Part shown: positions 32,301-43,525 of the stretch, piece by piece
Layout of the letters: each line of letters begins with the position of its first letter
How positions within the stretch are numbered: position 1 is the stretch's first letter
Assembly (NCBI RefSeq): GCF_011386835.1
Contig: NC_088792.1
Location: 224,405,894-224,469,893, forward strand
Direction of reading: 5' to 3'
Length of the DNA stretch: 64,000 nt
Source of the DNA: Chrysemys picta bellii
Lineage: Eukaryota; Chordata; Testudines; Emydidae
Notes under the pieces: model-generated
Databases searched by the model: none
Told to the model about the DNA's origin: nothing
What the model saw: the letters and a program-made list of their open reading frames with translations, nothing else
Made by a program: the position numbers and the translations under genes

Positions 32301-35300
32301 TTAAGAGCACCATTTTGGCTCAATAGCTCTAGAGATGGATGACCATTTAAAGTAGTTGCATTTCGGATGCAGTGAATTTTTGTATTACATAAAGTGAAAA
32401 ACTTGAAAAAAAATGTAATTTACATTTCAAAGATCTGTACTTGGGGAAAATCATTTTTCAGGCTAATTTACTAAATAAAGTGTGCATGCCAAGAACCATA
32501 CTTAGATTAAGTGTGCAAGAAAAGTTTAATGTATGAGAATCTATATTCTTGCATTTGTTGAACAATTTTAGAATCAGTGTAGCTAATAAAAACTACGCAA
32601 ACATTATCTGATAGGATAGATAAATGCCTACAAAAGCTTTTAATGCATTTAGAACATTCTAGTTTACCTACAGAAACTAGGACAACTTTACCAACAACAA
32701 ACAGCCCATGAACATTTATTTCCTTAGGTACTTAAAGGGCAAATTTTCAAATGATTTATCATGTATCAAGTCAGAGCTATAGATATTAGAAAAAGGAGTA
32801 TCTAAATTCTAAAAGCTTCAGTTCCCTGAAATATTACTTTTATTTCTACCAAACATCACCTCATCACTCTAAGAATAATTCAGTATTCTACAAAATGAGA
32901 GCAACTAAGGATATAAAGAATACTATTAAGTAACATTTACCACATAATCAAGTATAATAACCGAATATAGATAAAACCCAAATTAGAGTGTCTGAATATC
33001 TTCCCCCACTGAATTTTGTACTACACTTGGATGGACTGGATTCACTTCACAATAAGCAGTTGTGAATCAAGAAAGATACTCAGCAACTGTTACACCACAC
33101 TTGATGTTATGAACAATGCCTATATCTATATTCAGGATTACAAAAAGTAAATGATAATTTAAGTTTCCAAATAAATGAAATGTCGTACATTAAATACTTC
33201 CAATCATCATCAATGCAGCATTAGTTTAAAATTAAAAATTTATATATCTTATTTTCAGTATCATTAACTAGTGTAATAAAGTTACTTCTGTATAACTAAA
33301 GAACCAAAAAATTGCACTTCACTAAATAAACATATGACACTAAGAATTTTGTCAAATTTCTGTTTTTTTCACGTCAGTATAACTTTAATCAACAAAAAAG
33401 GAAAAGGTTTATGGAAAAATAATTGGAGAGGCCCTTCTAAATTTTAATTCTTTTGTAAATATGTGAAAGATCTCTAAAACATGGAAAGACAGTTTTATAA
33501 AAATGTACAATTTCATTCCTTCATGCTAACAGATTAATCCTTTCCCCTTAATGAGCTTTTTTCTTGCCTAAGAATAGTTGATGTGATTTAATTTTCAAAG
33601 CTGTGAGTCACTGGAAAACTTTGTGATTTCTTCCAAATCTGTAACCACAAGCCGATCCCAGTCAACAATAGTTTTATAGTCACATTTACAATAAAGGTAC
33701 AGATTACTTGTAAGGAAAGGCTATTGAACACAGTGGGCTATAACAACTTATATTTAATGTCTATAGGGCAAAAGAAGCCATTTGCTGAAAAGGCTTCCCT
33801 ACAAGTTCAGCCCTCCTCCGATCTCGAAGTGGATTCCTTGTATTTAAGTTTTAATTTAGAATTAAATATAAAGGCTACACAAACAAAGCAATTGTAATGA
33901 AAAAATGTAATAATTTCTGATAAAGATATCTAATTGGTATATTAAGAAGTTATGCTAAGAATTTTAAAAGTTAGGTGTCTTACTGAGAACTAAAATACAT
34001 ACAAGATAACAGGCATATAGACAAGTAGAACAATTCACATCATAGTAGTTAAATATTTACAAATTAAAAATACAGCAGGAATCTGTACCAGCTACCATTA
34101 CTGATGTTAAATGTATATATATGGAGCTTGAGTGTGGTTAAGATTCTGTAAAAAACTGAAGGTAATTTTTCAAGAGATGTTATAATTACACAACTAAGGT
34201 GTAAAAAGTCCTTAGTCTGGCCAATTAAAAGCAAACAGTTACTGCACTATTTTCTAAACCTTTTGGAACTGTTCACAGGTTTTAAATACAGAAGAAGCTT
34301 TGCACTGCTTTTCAATAGACAGATGTCCCCCATAAAGCTGAAATTACTCAAAGTGAAAATTATGCACTTAATAACTTTTTACAAGATGGCTATGAAATTT
34401 TGTTACACAATAGCCTTTAGTCTCCTTTCAAGGAATTGAGAACTAGTAGAAGTATACTATTTTTATATTAATAATGTTAGACTTTTTAATTTCTGCAACA
34501 TCCATTCCAAAATCGTTTCCAAAACACAGCATTTTAACTAATGCATTAAGAAAACTCTCCTGAAGGCTTGCTACAACAAAAGAAATGCTTGGATCCAAAC
34601 GAATCTGCAAGTGTATCCCTATTATGTGGCATTAATTTATCATACACAGGTCACTTTAATGTCTTTATCTTAAAAAAAACGGAACCACCCCTTTTGCTTT
34701 AGGCAGAGGTTCTGCATAGGTGATAACTATAAGAAAAGAGAAGCTGTCTCTTTAAAATGCCCTGCTCTGTCCCTGATCCCACGTGGAACCAACATCAGCA
34801 GCACTTTCGCATTAACTTCAATGTGATGCAAGATGAGGCATCATTTTATATAAATAAAACAAGAAGGCTGCTGAATACATTCTTTATGGGACACAAACAG
34901 GTGAACTAAGCATGCCAGTGAAATCACCAGGCATCCCCAGAAGAGGTGCCCTTACTCTGCGCCCTCTACGCCAGAAGAGGTGCCCTTACTTTCTCTCTCT
35001 CTGAGGAAATGTTCCAATCCAACACTACACTGAAGAATCCAGTTTAAATAGAGGATGGAGTCACAAGTAAAATTTGAATTTCAAATGCAACGAAAATGTA
35101 CTTTATAAACCGGAAAGGTTTACTCTTTGCTTCACACATCCTAATTAGATCAGGAAAGTGACACTACAAAGGCATTACATTCCGGCCAAAAAATAAGAAA
35201 AAGAGAAACCAACCGCACACAAAGAGCATTAAAAAGGAAGTTATAAAGGAGCAAATATAGCATTTATCTTATCTAAAAATCACTCCACATTACCCCAAAG

Positions 35301-36500
35301 TTATGTAGTTTCTGCACTACCATCTCCCCCTACCTCTCTCATCTGAATGGGATTTTCACGTTTTCTTATTGTCGGTGGCGAGTTATAAGAGGCTTTTGCC
35401 TTTCCAAAGAATTCATCAACAGAAAAAATAATAAATATTAACTCCTTGCTCCCTGAAACGTTAAAAGGGGCATGCGAGGACACGGGGTTTATTCCGTTAC
35501 CCTTAGGAAGAAAAGGGGGATCAGCCCCGCTTTTTAAGTATTTTTGGGAATTTTTTTCTAATTTTTATTTTGTTATATGCCTCAGTTCTCCCTCCATTTT
35601 GGTTGTTTATGATACTGACAACAAGCTGTCCCTGCTCTCTCTCTCCGGATCTCTCCTGCTTTCAGTTAACAAACCCCTCTCCCCAATGCAACAACACTCA
35701 GCACTAACTTGGATTCACACTTTCCTCTAAACATACCCGAATGAGGGAAGCAAAAGGCTCCTGGGCGACTCGAAGGGGGGAGAGCAGATAAATTATTTTC
35801 TTTATTATGGAAGGAAAAACTTTAGTCTTCCCCCCACCAAAAAAAAAAAAAAAAAAAACCGAAGGAAAGGGGGGCTGAGTTCCGCAAAGTGACTCCAGAT
35901 CCCCCCCAAAAGATTGAGCTGGCTACTTCCTAGGACAAACTCTGGAGAGTGGGGTCCACCCGGGAAATTTTTGTGCAAAATGCGCCTGGTTTGATAGTTC
36001 GGGTGAATTTATATTAATTTTTCCCTCATTTTTGGGCAACACGGTCTCTAATGTCTTCCGCTCCCTCTCGCTGCTGTCACTCTATTCACAGCACAGACCC
36101 TGGAGAAGGAGAGGGGGGGGTGCTAGAAGATGGGAGAGGGGGGGAACTTCTGCAAAAAACTTTTCAGAACTCCCCAACGAAGCTAAGGGGTGGGGGAGAA
36201 CCCTTCTCCCTCCTTAAGTTCCCCAGGCAAACTTCTCTCCCTCTTTAACTACTACGGTGCAGGAGGGAAGAAGGGGGGAGGGTGGACTAAACTCCTAAGA
36301 TATATTTTTATAAAATACATTTTCCAGACTATCTATTTTTCTCCCCTACTTTCTGCCTTGGGGTCCCCAGAAGGATAGTGGGGGCAGCTCAGAGATGGGA
36401 GGGGGCGCGATTAACACAAACTTTTCCTTGCCGCTGCTTGCTGCTCCTCTCTCCGCTCCCCCTCCTCCTTCTCCTCCTCCCCCTTCATAATTTAAATAAC
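26341..36500. other. AT-rich presumed PLAG1 intron, nearly free of recognisable repeats
   Basis: No coding frame with a recognisable domain and no clear transposon was found across roughly 10 kb, in sharp contrast to the flanks. Minor features are a G run near 27010, a short tandem duplication at 34937-34990 and an A run at about 35840-35858. Non-coding 5' exons of PLAG1 could lie here but cannot be told from sequence alone. Confidence 0.4.
34937..34990 (+). repeat. Short tandem duplication, 20-bp unit
   Basis: ccagaagaggtgcccttact occurs at 34937-34956 and exactly again at 34971-34990, separated by 14 bp. Confidence 0.95.
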
Positions 36501-36557
36501 CCTGATATTTCCCTGCTAAACCCCGGCGCCTGCCCCCCAAACCCGCAGCAGACTCAC

Positions 36558-36720
36558 CGCGGGAGCCTCAGCATCCCCTCTGCGCCCCGTTTCCACCCTT
36601 TACAGTGTTCTCCGATTTTTCTGTAATTTTTTCCCCATATTTCGGGCTGGACGCGGCGGGCCTGGAAATTGTTTGCTTTCCCCTCTTTCCAGCAGCCATT
36701 GTAGTGTATGCGCTGCGGTG
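36558..36720 (-). other. PLAG1: Probable PLAG1 non-coding exon 1
   Basis: On the minus strand a CpG-rich segment ends in GCG followed by gtgagt, a strong splice donor, with the exon end at 36558. The upstream boundary (here 36720) is a guess because no transcription start can be read. PLAG1 is a zinc-finger transcription factor whose first exons are untranslated and whose promoter faces CHCHD7 in other amniotes; that gene order is established knowledge. No PLAG1 coding sequence (C2H2 fingers) is in the window, so the coding exons must lie left of position 1 if the assignment is right. Other short divergent transcripts would look the same. Confidence 0.5.
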
Positions 36721-37019
36721 CAGCCCAGCCTGCCGCACACGCCGCGCCCACACCGCCCGCCGCCCACACGCGCCGCGGGTTGGCCGCCTCCCCCCGTCAC
36801 TCAGGGCTCCGGCCGCGCCCCGCTGGAGGCGCCTGCGGCCCGCGCCGCCCGCCTGGTTGGTGGAAGAAGACGCCGCTCAGGCCGGGGGAGGGCGGGGCCG
36901 AGCGGGGATTGGCGGCCCGGCCGCGGGCTCGGCGCTGTCACTCAAACCGGCCGGGGAGCCAGGAGTGGGCGGCGGCGGTGTCAGTCCGGGGGGAGCCGCG
37001 GGGCCGGGAGCGGGCTAGG

Positions 37020-37111
37020 CTGCGCCTCTACATAACTGCTGCCGCCCGAGCTGCCGCTGACGTCTTTCGAATTGGAGACGGGGCTCGCGCGCCTGCTTAG
37101 CCGCCCGTGAG
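37020..37111 (+). other. CHCHD7: CHCHD7 non-coding exon 1
   Basis: The segment ends in GAG followed by gtaagtg, a near-perfect donor, at 37111. The 5' limit is approximate. It contains no ATG that leads into the CHCHD7 frame. The next exon begins after an acceptor at 41037, giving a first intron of about 3.9 kb. Confidence 0.6.
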
Positions 37112-38419
37112 GTAAGTGCGGGGCCAGGGTGCCGCGGGCCGGTCTTCCCCGCCGGGACGTCCGCGCCGCCTTCCTCCTGTAGCGCGGCCAGGGACCCGCC
37201 GCTCCGGGAGCGGGCTTTGTCCTCCCGCCTCAGGGTGGGGAGCAGGAGCGGGGCCCGCTCGCTTCACCTCCGCGGCTGCCCTGACGGCAGGGGGCGCCCC
37301 CGCAGCTGGGCCCGGGCGGAGAGGCGGGCGAGCCTGCACCGGAGTTCAGGCTTCCCTGTCACTGAAACGGAGGGGCGGGGGCGGTGTCTCCGCTCGCTGC
37401 AGCCCCTCGCCGCTGCGGGCGGCGCCCTGCCCCCCTCCCACCCTCTGGAAGCGGCGCCGACCCTCTGCCGGCGAAACGGGGGAACAAGTGTGTAAAAGGC
37501 CCCCGGGCTCCCGTGTGACAGGCGCCCAGCGTGTGCTGCGTGTCCCCGGGGCCTCCCGAGACCCGCCAGGTGCCTGGAGCGCAGCGCCCGAGAAAGTGAC
37601 TTGCCCGTAAGCAGATCTTTGGAGGCACCTTCCTGTCCCCGCTTTGAGACGGGAGAGGCCAGGCGAGGGGCAGCCCCTAAACCACTCAGCCCCCTATTGT
37701 AGCCTCCTCCGCTCTCACAGATCGAGGTGTTAATTCAGCCCACCTCGTTAATGACAGATTTAGGGCTTGACTGTACTGGGTTCCGCTGAAACACTTGGCC
37801 CTGGGAGCCCTGGAAAATAGCTTGATGGGTCTTGAACTGAAAGTATGCCCTGGGGTTAAACTGTACTAGTAAGAAATATTTTCCTTGTCTGTGCTATTAT
37901 TTACAACTGTTCATTAATTTAGTAAAACATAATTAAAAACTGTAGTATAAACAAAGCCTTGATGTGTTTGGGGTTGGCCCTGTATTCCTAAAGCAGGCAG
38001 GTCCGTCTGTGTATGTGTAAAAATTGGAGGGGGGAGGGGGAAGAGATTACTTCCTATTAACTCAAATAGTAGTAGCATTTGCATGTGAGCTACCTGTATG
38101 TCAGGCTTGATAGTGGGTTGTGCTCCTAATGTTGTTGAAGCACTTCATAGAAAATTCAGTTCAAGAGTCATCAGATTATCTTCCACGCTGCCCTTACCTG
38201 TGAAGTATTTTTTGTAGTAGTGCTCAGTATTTTTGCAAATAGACAAGTTTTTGCACATTCTAAACCAAATTACTAAACAACTTCATAAGAACAAAACCTA
38301 CTTTTTAAACATTAAATTGACAAACAATACACTTTCTACATTTCATTGTCAATTGGACTAGACAGATTGACAAGCACTGGAAATATCTCTGCTTTAAATG
38401 AGCTATTAGTCATTTGTCA
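37112..38419. other. CHCHD7 intron 1, 5' part
   Basis: The first 500 bp continue the CpG island; after 37700 it becomes AT-rich. Nothing else recognised. Confidence 0.5.
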
Positions 38420-38582
38420 TAGAATCATAGAATCATAGAATATCAGAGTTGGAAGGGACCTCAAGAGGTCATCTAGTCCAACCCCCTGCTCAAAGCAGGA
38501 CCAATTCCCAGCTAAATCATCCCAGCCAGGGCTTTGTCAAGCCGGGCCTTAAAAACCTCCAAGGAAGGAGACTCCACCACCA
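38420..38582 (-). mobile_element. CR1 LINE 3' end
   Basis: It begins with the terminal direct repeat 'tcatagaatcatagaat' (complement of the CR1 end), followed by 'gttggaagggacctcaagag' and 'gtcatctagtccaaccccct'. This is a well-preserved CR1 3' end, on the minus strand, inside CHCHD7 intron 1. Confidence 0.9.
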
Positions 38583-38599
38583 AAAATTGAGATATCCCA

Positions 38600-38770
38600 T
38601 CTCCTAGAACTGGAAGGGACCTTGAAAGGTCATCAAGTCCAGCCCCCTGCCTTCACTAGCAGGACTAAGTACTGATTTTGGCCCAGATCCCTAAGTGGCC
38701 CCCTCAAGGATTGAGCTTACAACCCTGGGTTTAGCAGGCCAATGCTCAAACCACTGAGCTATCCCTCCAC
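38600..38770 (-). mobile_element. tRNA-derived SINE with CR1-type tail
   Basis: Read on the minus strand, 38770-38708 is tRNA-like: 'atagctcagtggtttgagca' fits an A box and 'gggttgtaagctcaatcc' a B box. The rest (about 38700-38602) ends in 'ggacttgatgacctttcaag' and 'gtcccttccagttcta', which parallels the CR1 3' end lying next to it. Known: cryptodiran turtle SINEs join a tRNA head to a CR1 tail, so that CR1 machinery can copy them. This supports the turtle assignment. Confidence 0.8.
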
Positions 38771-39007
38771 TCCCCGAGGTACTGACTGACATTAATAGTG
38801 TAAACATTAGACAAAATCTGCTTCCAGTAAGTGACCTTCGGCCTCTTCATTGAAAGATCACTTTCATGGCGATGGTCTTAAAAGCATACCAGCAATGTGT
38901 CCTTATTGAGCCTGCTTTTCTAAAATAAATGCAACACACCAGTTATAAGTAATACTTGGGCAAACCTCTGAAATGTCATGTTAATAGCAATTATGTAGAT
39001 AGGATGT

Positions 39008-39418
39008 ACCTTATATACCCGTTCATAAGCTGAATGTTTTTGGTAAAAAAAGTGACGCATCGAAGAGCAGGGGTCGGCTTATAAATGGGTTTACACCAAA
39101 ATTTGATGATTTTAAACTCTATGGAATCATTGAATTGAATATCTAATACATTGTCGTTTTGTTTACTTGGAGCTCCTGCGGGCATGGAGCCCCTCAGCGC
39201 CCCGTGGCCGCGGAGGGGCTCCATGCCTGCAGATGCTCCAAGTAAACAAAATGTCCTGACCCGCTAGCGGCTTACCTTGATGGCCAGAAGCCAAAGTTTG
39301 CCAACCCCTGAAATATAGGGTCGGCTTATGAAAGGGTCATACAGGTTTTGCTGTTTTTACCTAACCATCTTAGGGGGTTGGCTTATAAACGAACGGGCTA
39401 ATGAACGAGTATGTATGG
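39008..39418. mobile_element. TA-flanked DNA transposon (mariner-like), with a nested hairpin fragment
   Basis: The left end 'ccttatatacccgttcataa' and the complement of the right end 'ccatacatactcgttcatta' are similar inverted repeats, and both ends abut TA (39006-39007, 39419-39420), as in Tc1/mariner. The interior repeats 'gtcggcttat' at least twice. Bases about 39163-39305 are foreign-looking: a GC-rich hairpin whose arms are 'gtttacttggagc' and 'gctccaagtaaac', followed by 'ccaaagtttgccaacccctg', resembling the end of the MITE family at 6997 and 14402. Confidence 0.6.
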
Positions 39419-39420
39419 TA

Positions 39421-41037
39421 GGTTCTTTTGGCCTTTTCCGCAATCCCTGGTTATCTAAGAACTAGCAATACTGTTAGTGTACATCCATTTTATTTTTAAA
39501 CCCTGTGTGATCAAAAACGCTCTAGCTAAGAAACTGAATATTTAGCTCCAGATATCAGTTACAATACAGCTAAAATGTCAAGCTCACTGTGAAAACGGTT
39601 GCTAAAAAAAACTTTCAGTATGTGAATTAATATTTTTAACTTGTATGCCGTCTTCCCTCATCACTAAAATCTGAGAGTTCAAATGCTTCTCAAAAGAAAC
39701 AATGTTCTAAAGTGTGATTCTCCATTGGAAAAGGCATCGGAGTTCCATTCTTGTTTCAGTGACTTCAAACTCTGTTTAAAAAACATGTTCCAACTGTATA
39801 CTCTGGTCTTAGATCTGAAGCTGCTGTTTCTCCCTTGTACACAATTACCTGTGGTGTAAATAAAACCACCCCCAAACAAATTAGGAAACCAAATTCTGCC
39901 CTCAGAAGCACCTGGGCAACCTAGTTTTCAGAGAGGCTGCCCAAGTGTAACTAAGGGCAGAATTTGGCCTGCAATTGAAACTTAACAGTTCAGTTCATTT
40001 ATAAAAAGTACTAGAATCCCACTACCTCCTATATATTGGCTCTGCAGTGGTAAGAACACTAAAAAGGACTAAATAGATTTGTTACTGATATAAGCAGAGT
40101 TAGTACAGGGTGCTATTTTTTACTGTAGATACTCTTAAATTACATTTGTATTTCTAAGCATGTCTTTAACAGCAGCTTTTTGCAGAAAAATATTTGAGAT
40201 CAAATAGGAAGCTCGGTGTCAAACTGAAACTAGTTTTCTACTTTATTTCACACTGGTTTAGCAATTAGAAACTAGCTTCAATATTAGTATGTAATCATTG
40301 TTTAAAAATCTGATTTGTTAAATGTGGGTTAAGTAGGACATAAGTGGACCCTAAGGAACCATTTTTGTATCTCAAACATGTCCCTAATTGGTAATGTAGT
40401 AGATCTAGATGTTTCTGTACTCAAAGCCTAGTTTCCACTATGGCCCTGATTCTTGTGGACTGGCCAAGAAGCACTTGACCCAAGCTAGGAGGGGTTTGCT
40501 TGTGCACATTACTCCTTTTCAGTTCTGTGCCATCTGGGTGCAAGGCTGGTCACCAGTTTAAATTAGAGCAGTTTGAGAGTTCTCCAAATATGCAGTGGCT
40601 GTTAAAAGTCCCTAGGGCCTTTTGTAGTATCTGGGGAGTTTGGGGGTGTAGGACTATGTGAGACATACCCCTTTCCTCAGCCAAATCCCTACACTGATCA
40701 TCAGGAGTTGGCATAGGAGCTACTACATGGCTAGGAAAATGGAATCCTAGTGGCTTGCTAAACTGGTCTGAGCTGCTTTGTACCATCAGAGTAGCATGAA
40801 GCATCCTAATACAGTAGAAAACCAGGCCTCTTGTATACAGAAAACCGAACAAGTTTCTGTATTCCTTTTTTTCTAAATTATGTTTTTAAAAAAAATCTCT
40901 GCCAAATCTTGCATGTATGTACTATGGTAGAGGTTTCTGTGTTAAACCACTTAAAATGGAAATTCAAACTGAGACTCTTAACATTAATGGCACTCGTGGG
41001 TCAAATATAAAAAAAATTCTTTCTTTCCTGCTTCTAG
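39421..41037. other. CHCHD7 intron 1, 3' part
   Basis: Mostly unassigned. A small inverted repeat, 'ccaaattctgccctcag' at 39890 with 'ctaagggcagaatttgg' near 39952, looks like a short MITE. The intron ends with the acceptor ttcctgcttctag at 41025-41037. Confidence 0.5.
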
Positions 41038-41057
41038 CTGCAGTAAGACATTTTAGG

Positions 41058-43261
41058 ATGTCCAGAAATGTGCAGCGACTTAGAGACCACGATACAAATC
41101 CATGTCTAGCGGTAAGATTGGTCAGTTATGATTTAATCTGAAGATGCATTACTGTAGGGGTATGAAAACTACCCAAATAGTTCCTTCTAAAAGCAAGTAG
41201 TTTATAATTCTTCATCTTCCTTCTGAAGGGGTGTATGTGTGGCTGTAAACATCAGAAATATTTGGACCTTTTAAGTTGAAAATATTAAGTTCAGAAACTA
41301 ATAGCTCTTCATGAATGGATGGGGTAGGCTTCTGGTTATCAGGTTTGGAATTCTGATTGTGGTTTCAAGGACAGACTTAAATCCTTGTAGCTTGGATTTG
41401 TTCCCCTCTCTTTTAATTACCTAAAAAAAAAAAAAAATCAAGTGTTTTGCAGTTTACTGTGTTCTTTTGAAAGAGCCAAACAGAACTTCTATCTGTTCTG
41501 CAGACGGATGACTTTTTTTCCCCCCAGAGGTTCTGAGCAGCCACAAGTCCTAGTTTTGAAGTCTTTGCTTTCAGATTCCCTGGCCCTTCTTGTAAGAGCA
41601 GGAGTTTGCCCTAGTATCCTTGATGTAAAGTTTCTCCTTCTACTTAGACAGGTTGGCTGCCTCCCTTAATCTTAATTTCTAAAATACTTTGGGGATTTTT
41701 TAGAATGAAATAATGCACTAAAAATGTGTAAATATATTTATCCCCACCAGCTCTTAAGTGTGACATGTCTTCCATATTAAAGGAAACGGATGCCTCTAGA
41801 CAATGTTTGGATGACAATAACTACAGAAAGGATATGTGTGCCTCTTATTTTTTAAAGTACAAAAACTGCAGAAAATTTTGGGTAAGTAGGCTTGAGCAAA
41901 ATTCTCAATCAAACAGAATATTTTGGTTTAACAAAACAGTCCTTTGGGTTTATCCTGGTAACTAATGCCTAACACTAATCAAACTTTTTGCACTAGATAA
42001 TTCCAGTTTATACAGTCAATACTCTGACATGTATTAAGGTTCTAGTATTTTCATTTTAATAGTGCTAAAACAGTAATGAAAGAACAAAAGTAATTTTAGT
42101 TTTGCCTCTGTAATTTTAAGAACGATGACTATGCTAAGTAATTTTCGGACGTTAAAGTAATGCATAAGTGCAAGTCTTAAACTGCTATATTTGTCCTTTT
42201 TTACAAATCTGAGTGGGTCTACTCAAATGTTTTTTGCAGTGTTAAATACGCCCAGTCTCCTTCTAAATCCTTAGAATTTAGTACTGGTACTATATCCTGA
42301 CCCAAATCTCATGGATATATTAGAACAAAATTTTTAAACAATATAATCAGGGAGTTTTCCTTCCTATGTTAACTTCCCTCACCATTCTATTCACTTTGGC
42401 CTGGTCTACACTGGGCGTGAATAACGTAGCTGAAGTCTACATACTTAGATCAACTTACCGCGGTGTCTTCACTACAGTGAGTCGACTGCTGCCGCTCCCC
42501 CCGGTTGACTCTGCCTGCACTTCTCTGGAGTACAGAAGTCGATGGGAGAGCGCTCAGGGATCGATTTATTGCATCTAGACTAGACACGATAAATCAATCC
42601 CCACTGGATCCATCGCTGCCCGCCGGTAGTGAAGACCTACCCTTTGTCTTCCCTGAAATTGTTCTCCTACACTTCATCTTGCTTCCTATTAATATATCAT
42701 AACTCCCTCCTGCCCCCCCATGGGGTGTTCTGCTGCTGCCACTTAAGTTTCCTTCTAACTCCAGCTTTTTCTTGTTCAGACAAAACATTCTGCAGTGGGA
42801 ATAGCAGCAGAGAAATCACTCCTTCTGTGCTGTACTAGCAACACCCTTTAGCTAATGACTTTCAATAATACTTGTCTGCAAACAGCTTTTTTGGTAGGTT
42901 GCACAATTATGCAGTTAATCTGACATTGCCAGGAGAATACTGTAGTTCTTTAAAAGTACTTGCTTTCACTGTCTACTGAAACGGTAAGGTGGATTATCTG
43001 ATGTTACTTGCCCAATACCAGTGCATTTAACTGAAGTTAAGTACCTAGTTTCTGCTATAAAGTACTTCTCAGAAGTACATTCACTAAGAGCTAAATTAGA
43101 GTCAGAGACTTCTGAGACATCAGTGTGTTCTCATACTCACTTTCTTCTGTTTACAGCATGCCATTATGATACAAAGGAGAAGAGATGGTGTGAAACCAAA
43201 TATGCCTACAGCAGACGAGAGAGAGAATATATTGAAGTCAATAGGAGGAACACCATACTGA
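41058..43261 (+). CDS. CHCHD7: CHCHD7, twin CX9C mitochondrial intermembrane-space protein (3 coding exons)
   Basis: CHCHD7 is a small protein of the mitochondrial intermembrane space. The family is imported by the Mia40/Erv1 relay, which forms its two disulfides; its exact partner is not settled. Coding exons are 41058-41111, 41783-41881 and 43157-43261. All three junctions are phase 0, with donors gtaaga (41112) and gtaagt (41882) and acceptors ending at 41782 (weak pyrimidine tract) and 43156 (strong). They join to 85 residues, the length I recall for human CHCHD7. Cysteines 16 and 26, and 37 and 47, give C-X9-C twice, 10 residues apart; both fold into the helical hairpin typical of CHCH proteins. 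Opening residues include [11 protein letters not shown] and the end is GGTPY, both family-like. The start at 41058 is the only ATG that fits this length. The exon containing it begins after an acceptor at 41037. Introns 2 and 3 are about 0.67 and 1.28 kb; intron 3 holds a transposon (42398). Transcription starts in the CpG island, facing PLAG1. Confidence 0.92.
42398..42643. mobile_element. Non-autonomous DNA transposon, 'gtctacact' family
   Basis: The left end is 'ggcctggtctacactgg', and the right end, 'gtagtgaagacctaccc', is its imperfect complement. The interior pairs 'cgataaatcaatccccac' with 'ggatcgatttattgc'. It sits in CHCHD7 intron 3. Superfamily unresolved; a 3-bp TTT on either side may be a target duplication. 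Confidence 0.7.
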
Positions 43262-43313
43262 TCACACAATCTTTGTTTAATATTATGTACATATGAAGAT
43301 TTGTCAGCTAGGC

Positions 43314-43319
43314 ATTAAA
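43314..43319 (+). promoter_or_regulatory. CHCHD7 polyadenylation signal candidate
   Basis: ATTAAA lies 53 bp after the stop codon. A second hexamer, AATAAA, occurs near 43515 but inside an interspersed repeat, so it could extend the 3' UTR. Which one is used cannot be told here. Confidence 0.5.
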
Positions 43320-43384
43320 TTTTTTTAACATTGCGTCTGTTTATTTAATCATAAGATGTTGCCAACCAAAAAAAGAACGTTACC

Positions 43385-43525
43385 TTAGATTGTAAAGCTC
43401 TTTGGGTGTTTGGGGGACATGGTGCGGCAGGGACAGCTTTTCTTCTGTTTGTACAGTACCTAGCACAATAAGGTCCTGGTCAGAGTAGGTCTTCTAGGTG
43501 CTACCATGATGCAAATAAATAGTAA
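43385..43525 (+). repeat. Interspersed repeat tail, 'gtacagt..ctagcacaat' family
   Basis: The block order 'gtaaagctctttgggtg', 'cagggacagc', 'tttgtacagtacctagcaca' and 'tcttctaggtgctaccatga' ends in an AATAAATA tract. Bases 16265-16345 and about 50917-51070 belong to the same group. It might provide the distal polyadenylation site of CHCHD7. Confidence 0.55.

Larger units (their letters stand above)
36540..37600. promoter_or_regulatory. CpG-island bidirectional promoter (PLAG1/CHCHD7)
   Basis: About 1 kb is GC-rich with many CpGs, in an otherwise AT-rich window. It has divergent splice donors (minus at 36558, plus at 37111). Visible candidate sites are an inverted CCAAT box (attgg, 36908-36912), a CRE-like TGACGTC at 37058-37064 and a GC box near 37372. 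No TATA box is placed convincingly. This is a housekeeping-type promoter layout. The several long open frames here are products of the GC composition. Confidence 0.75.

Noticed and set aside
1..36500. PLAG1 coding exons
   Set aside because: No C2H2 zinc-finger frame was found on the minus strand, so coding exons are presumed to lie outside the window.
36605..37628. Long overlapping open frames on both strands (up to 164 codons) in the GC-rich region
   Set aside because: They follow from the scarcity of stop codons in a CpG island; no domain, and the real transcripts here are spliced non-coding first exons.
38708..38770. A functional tRNA gene
   Set aside because: The A and B boxes are degenerate, and the head is fused to a CR1-type tail, which makes it a SINE.
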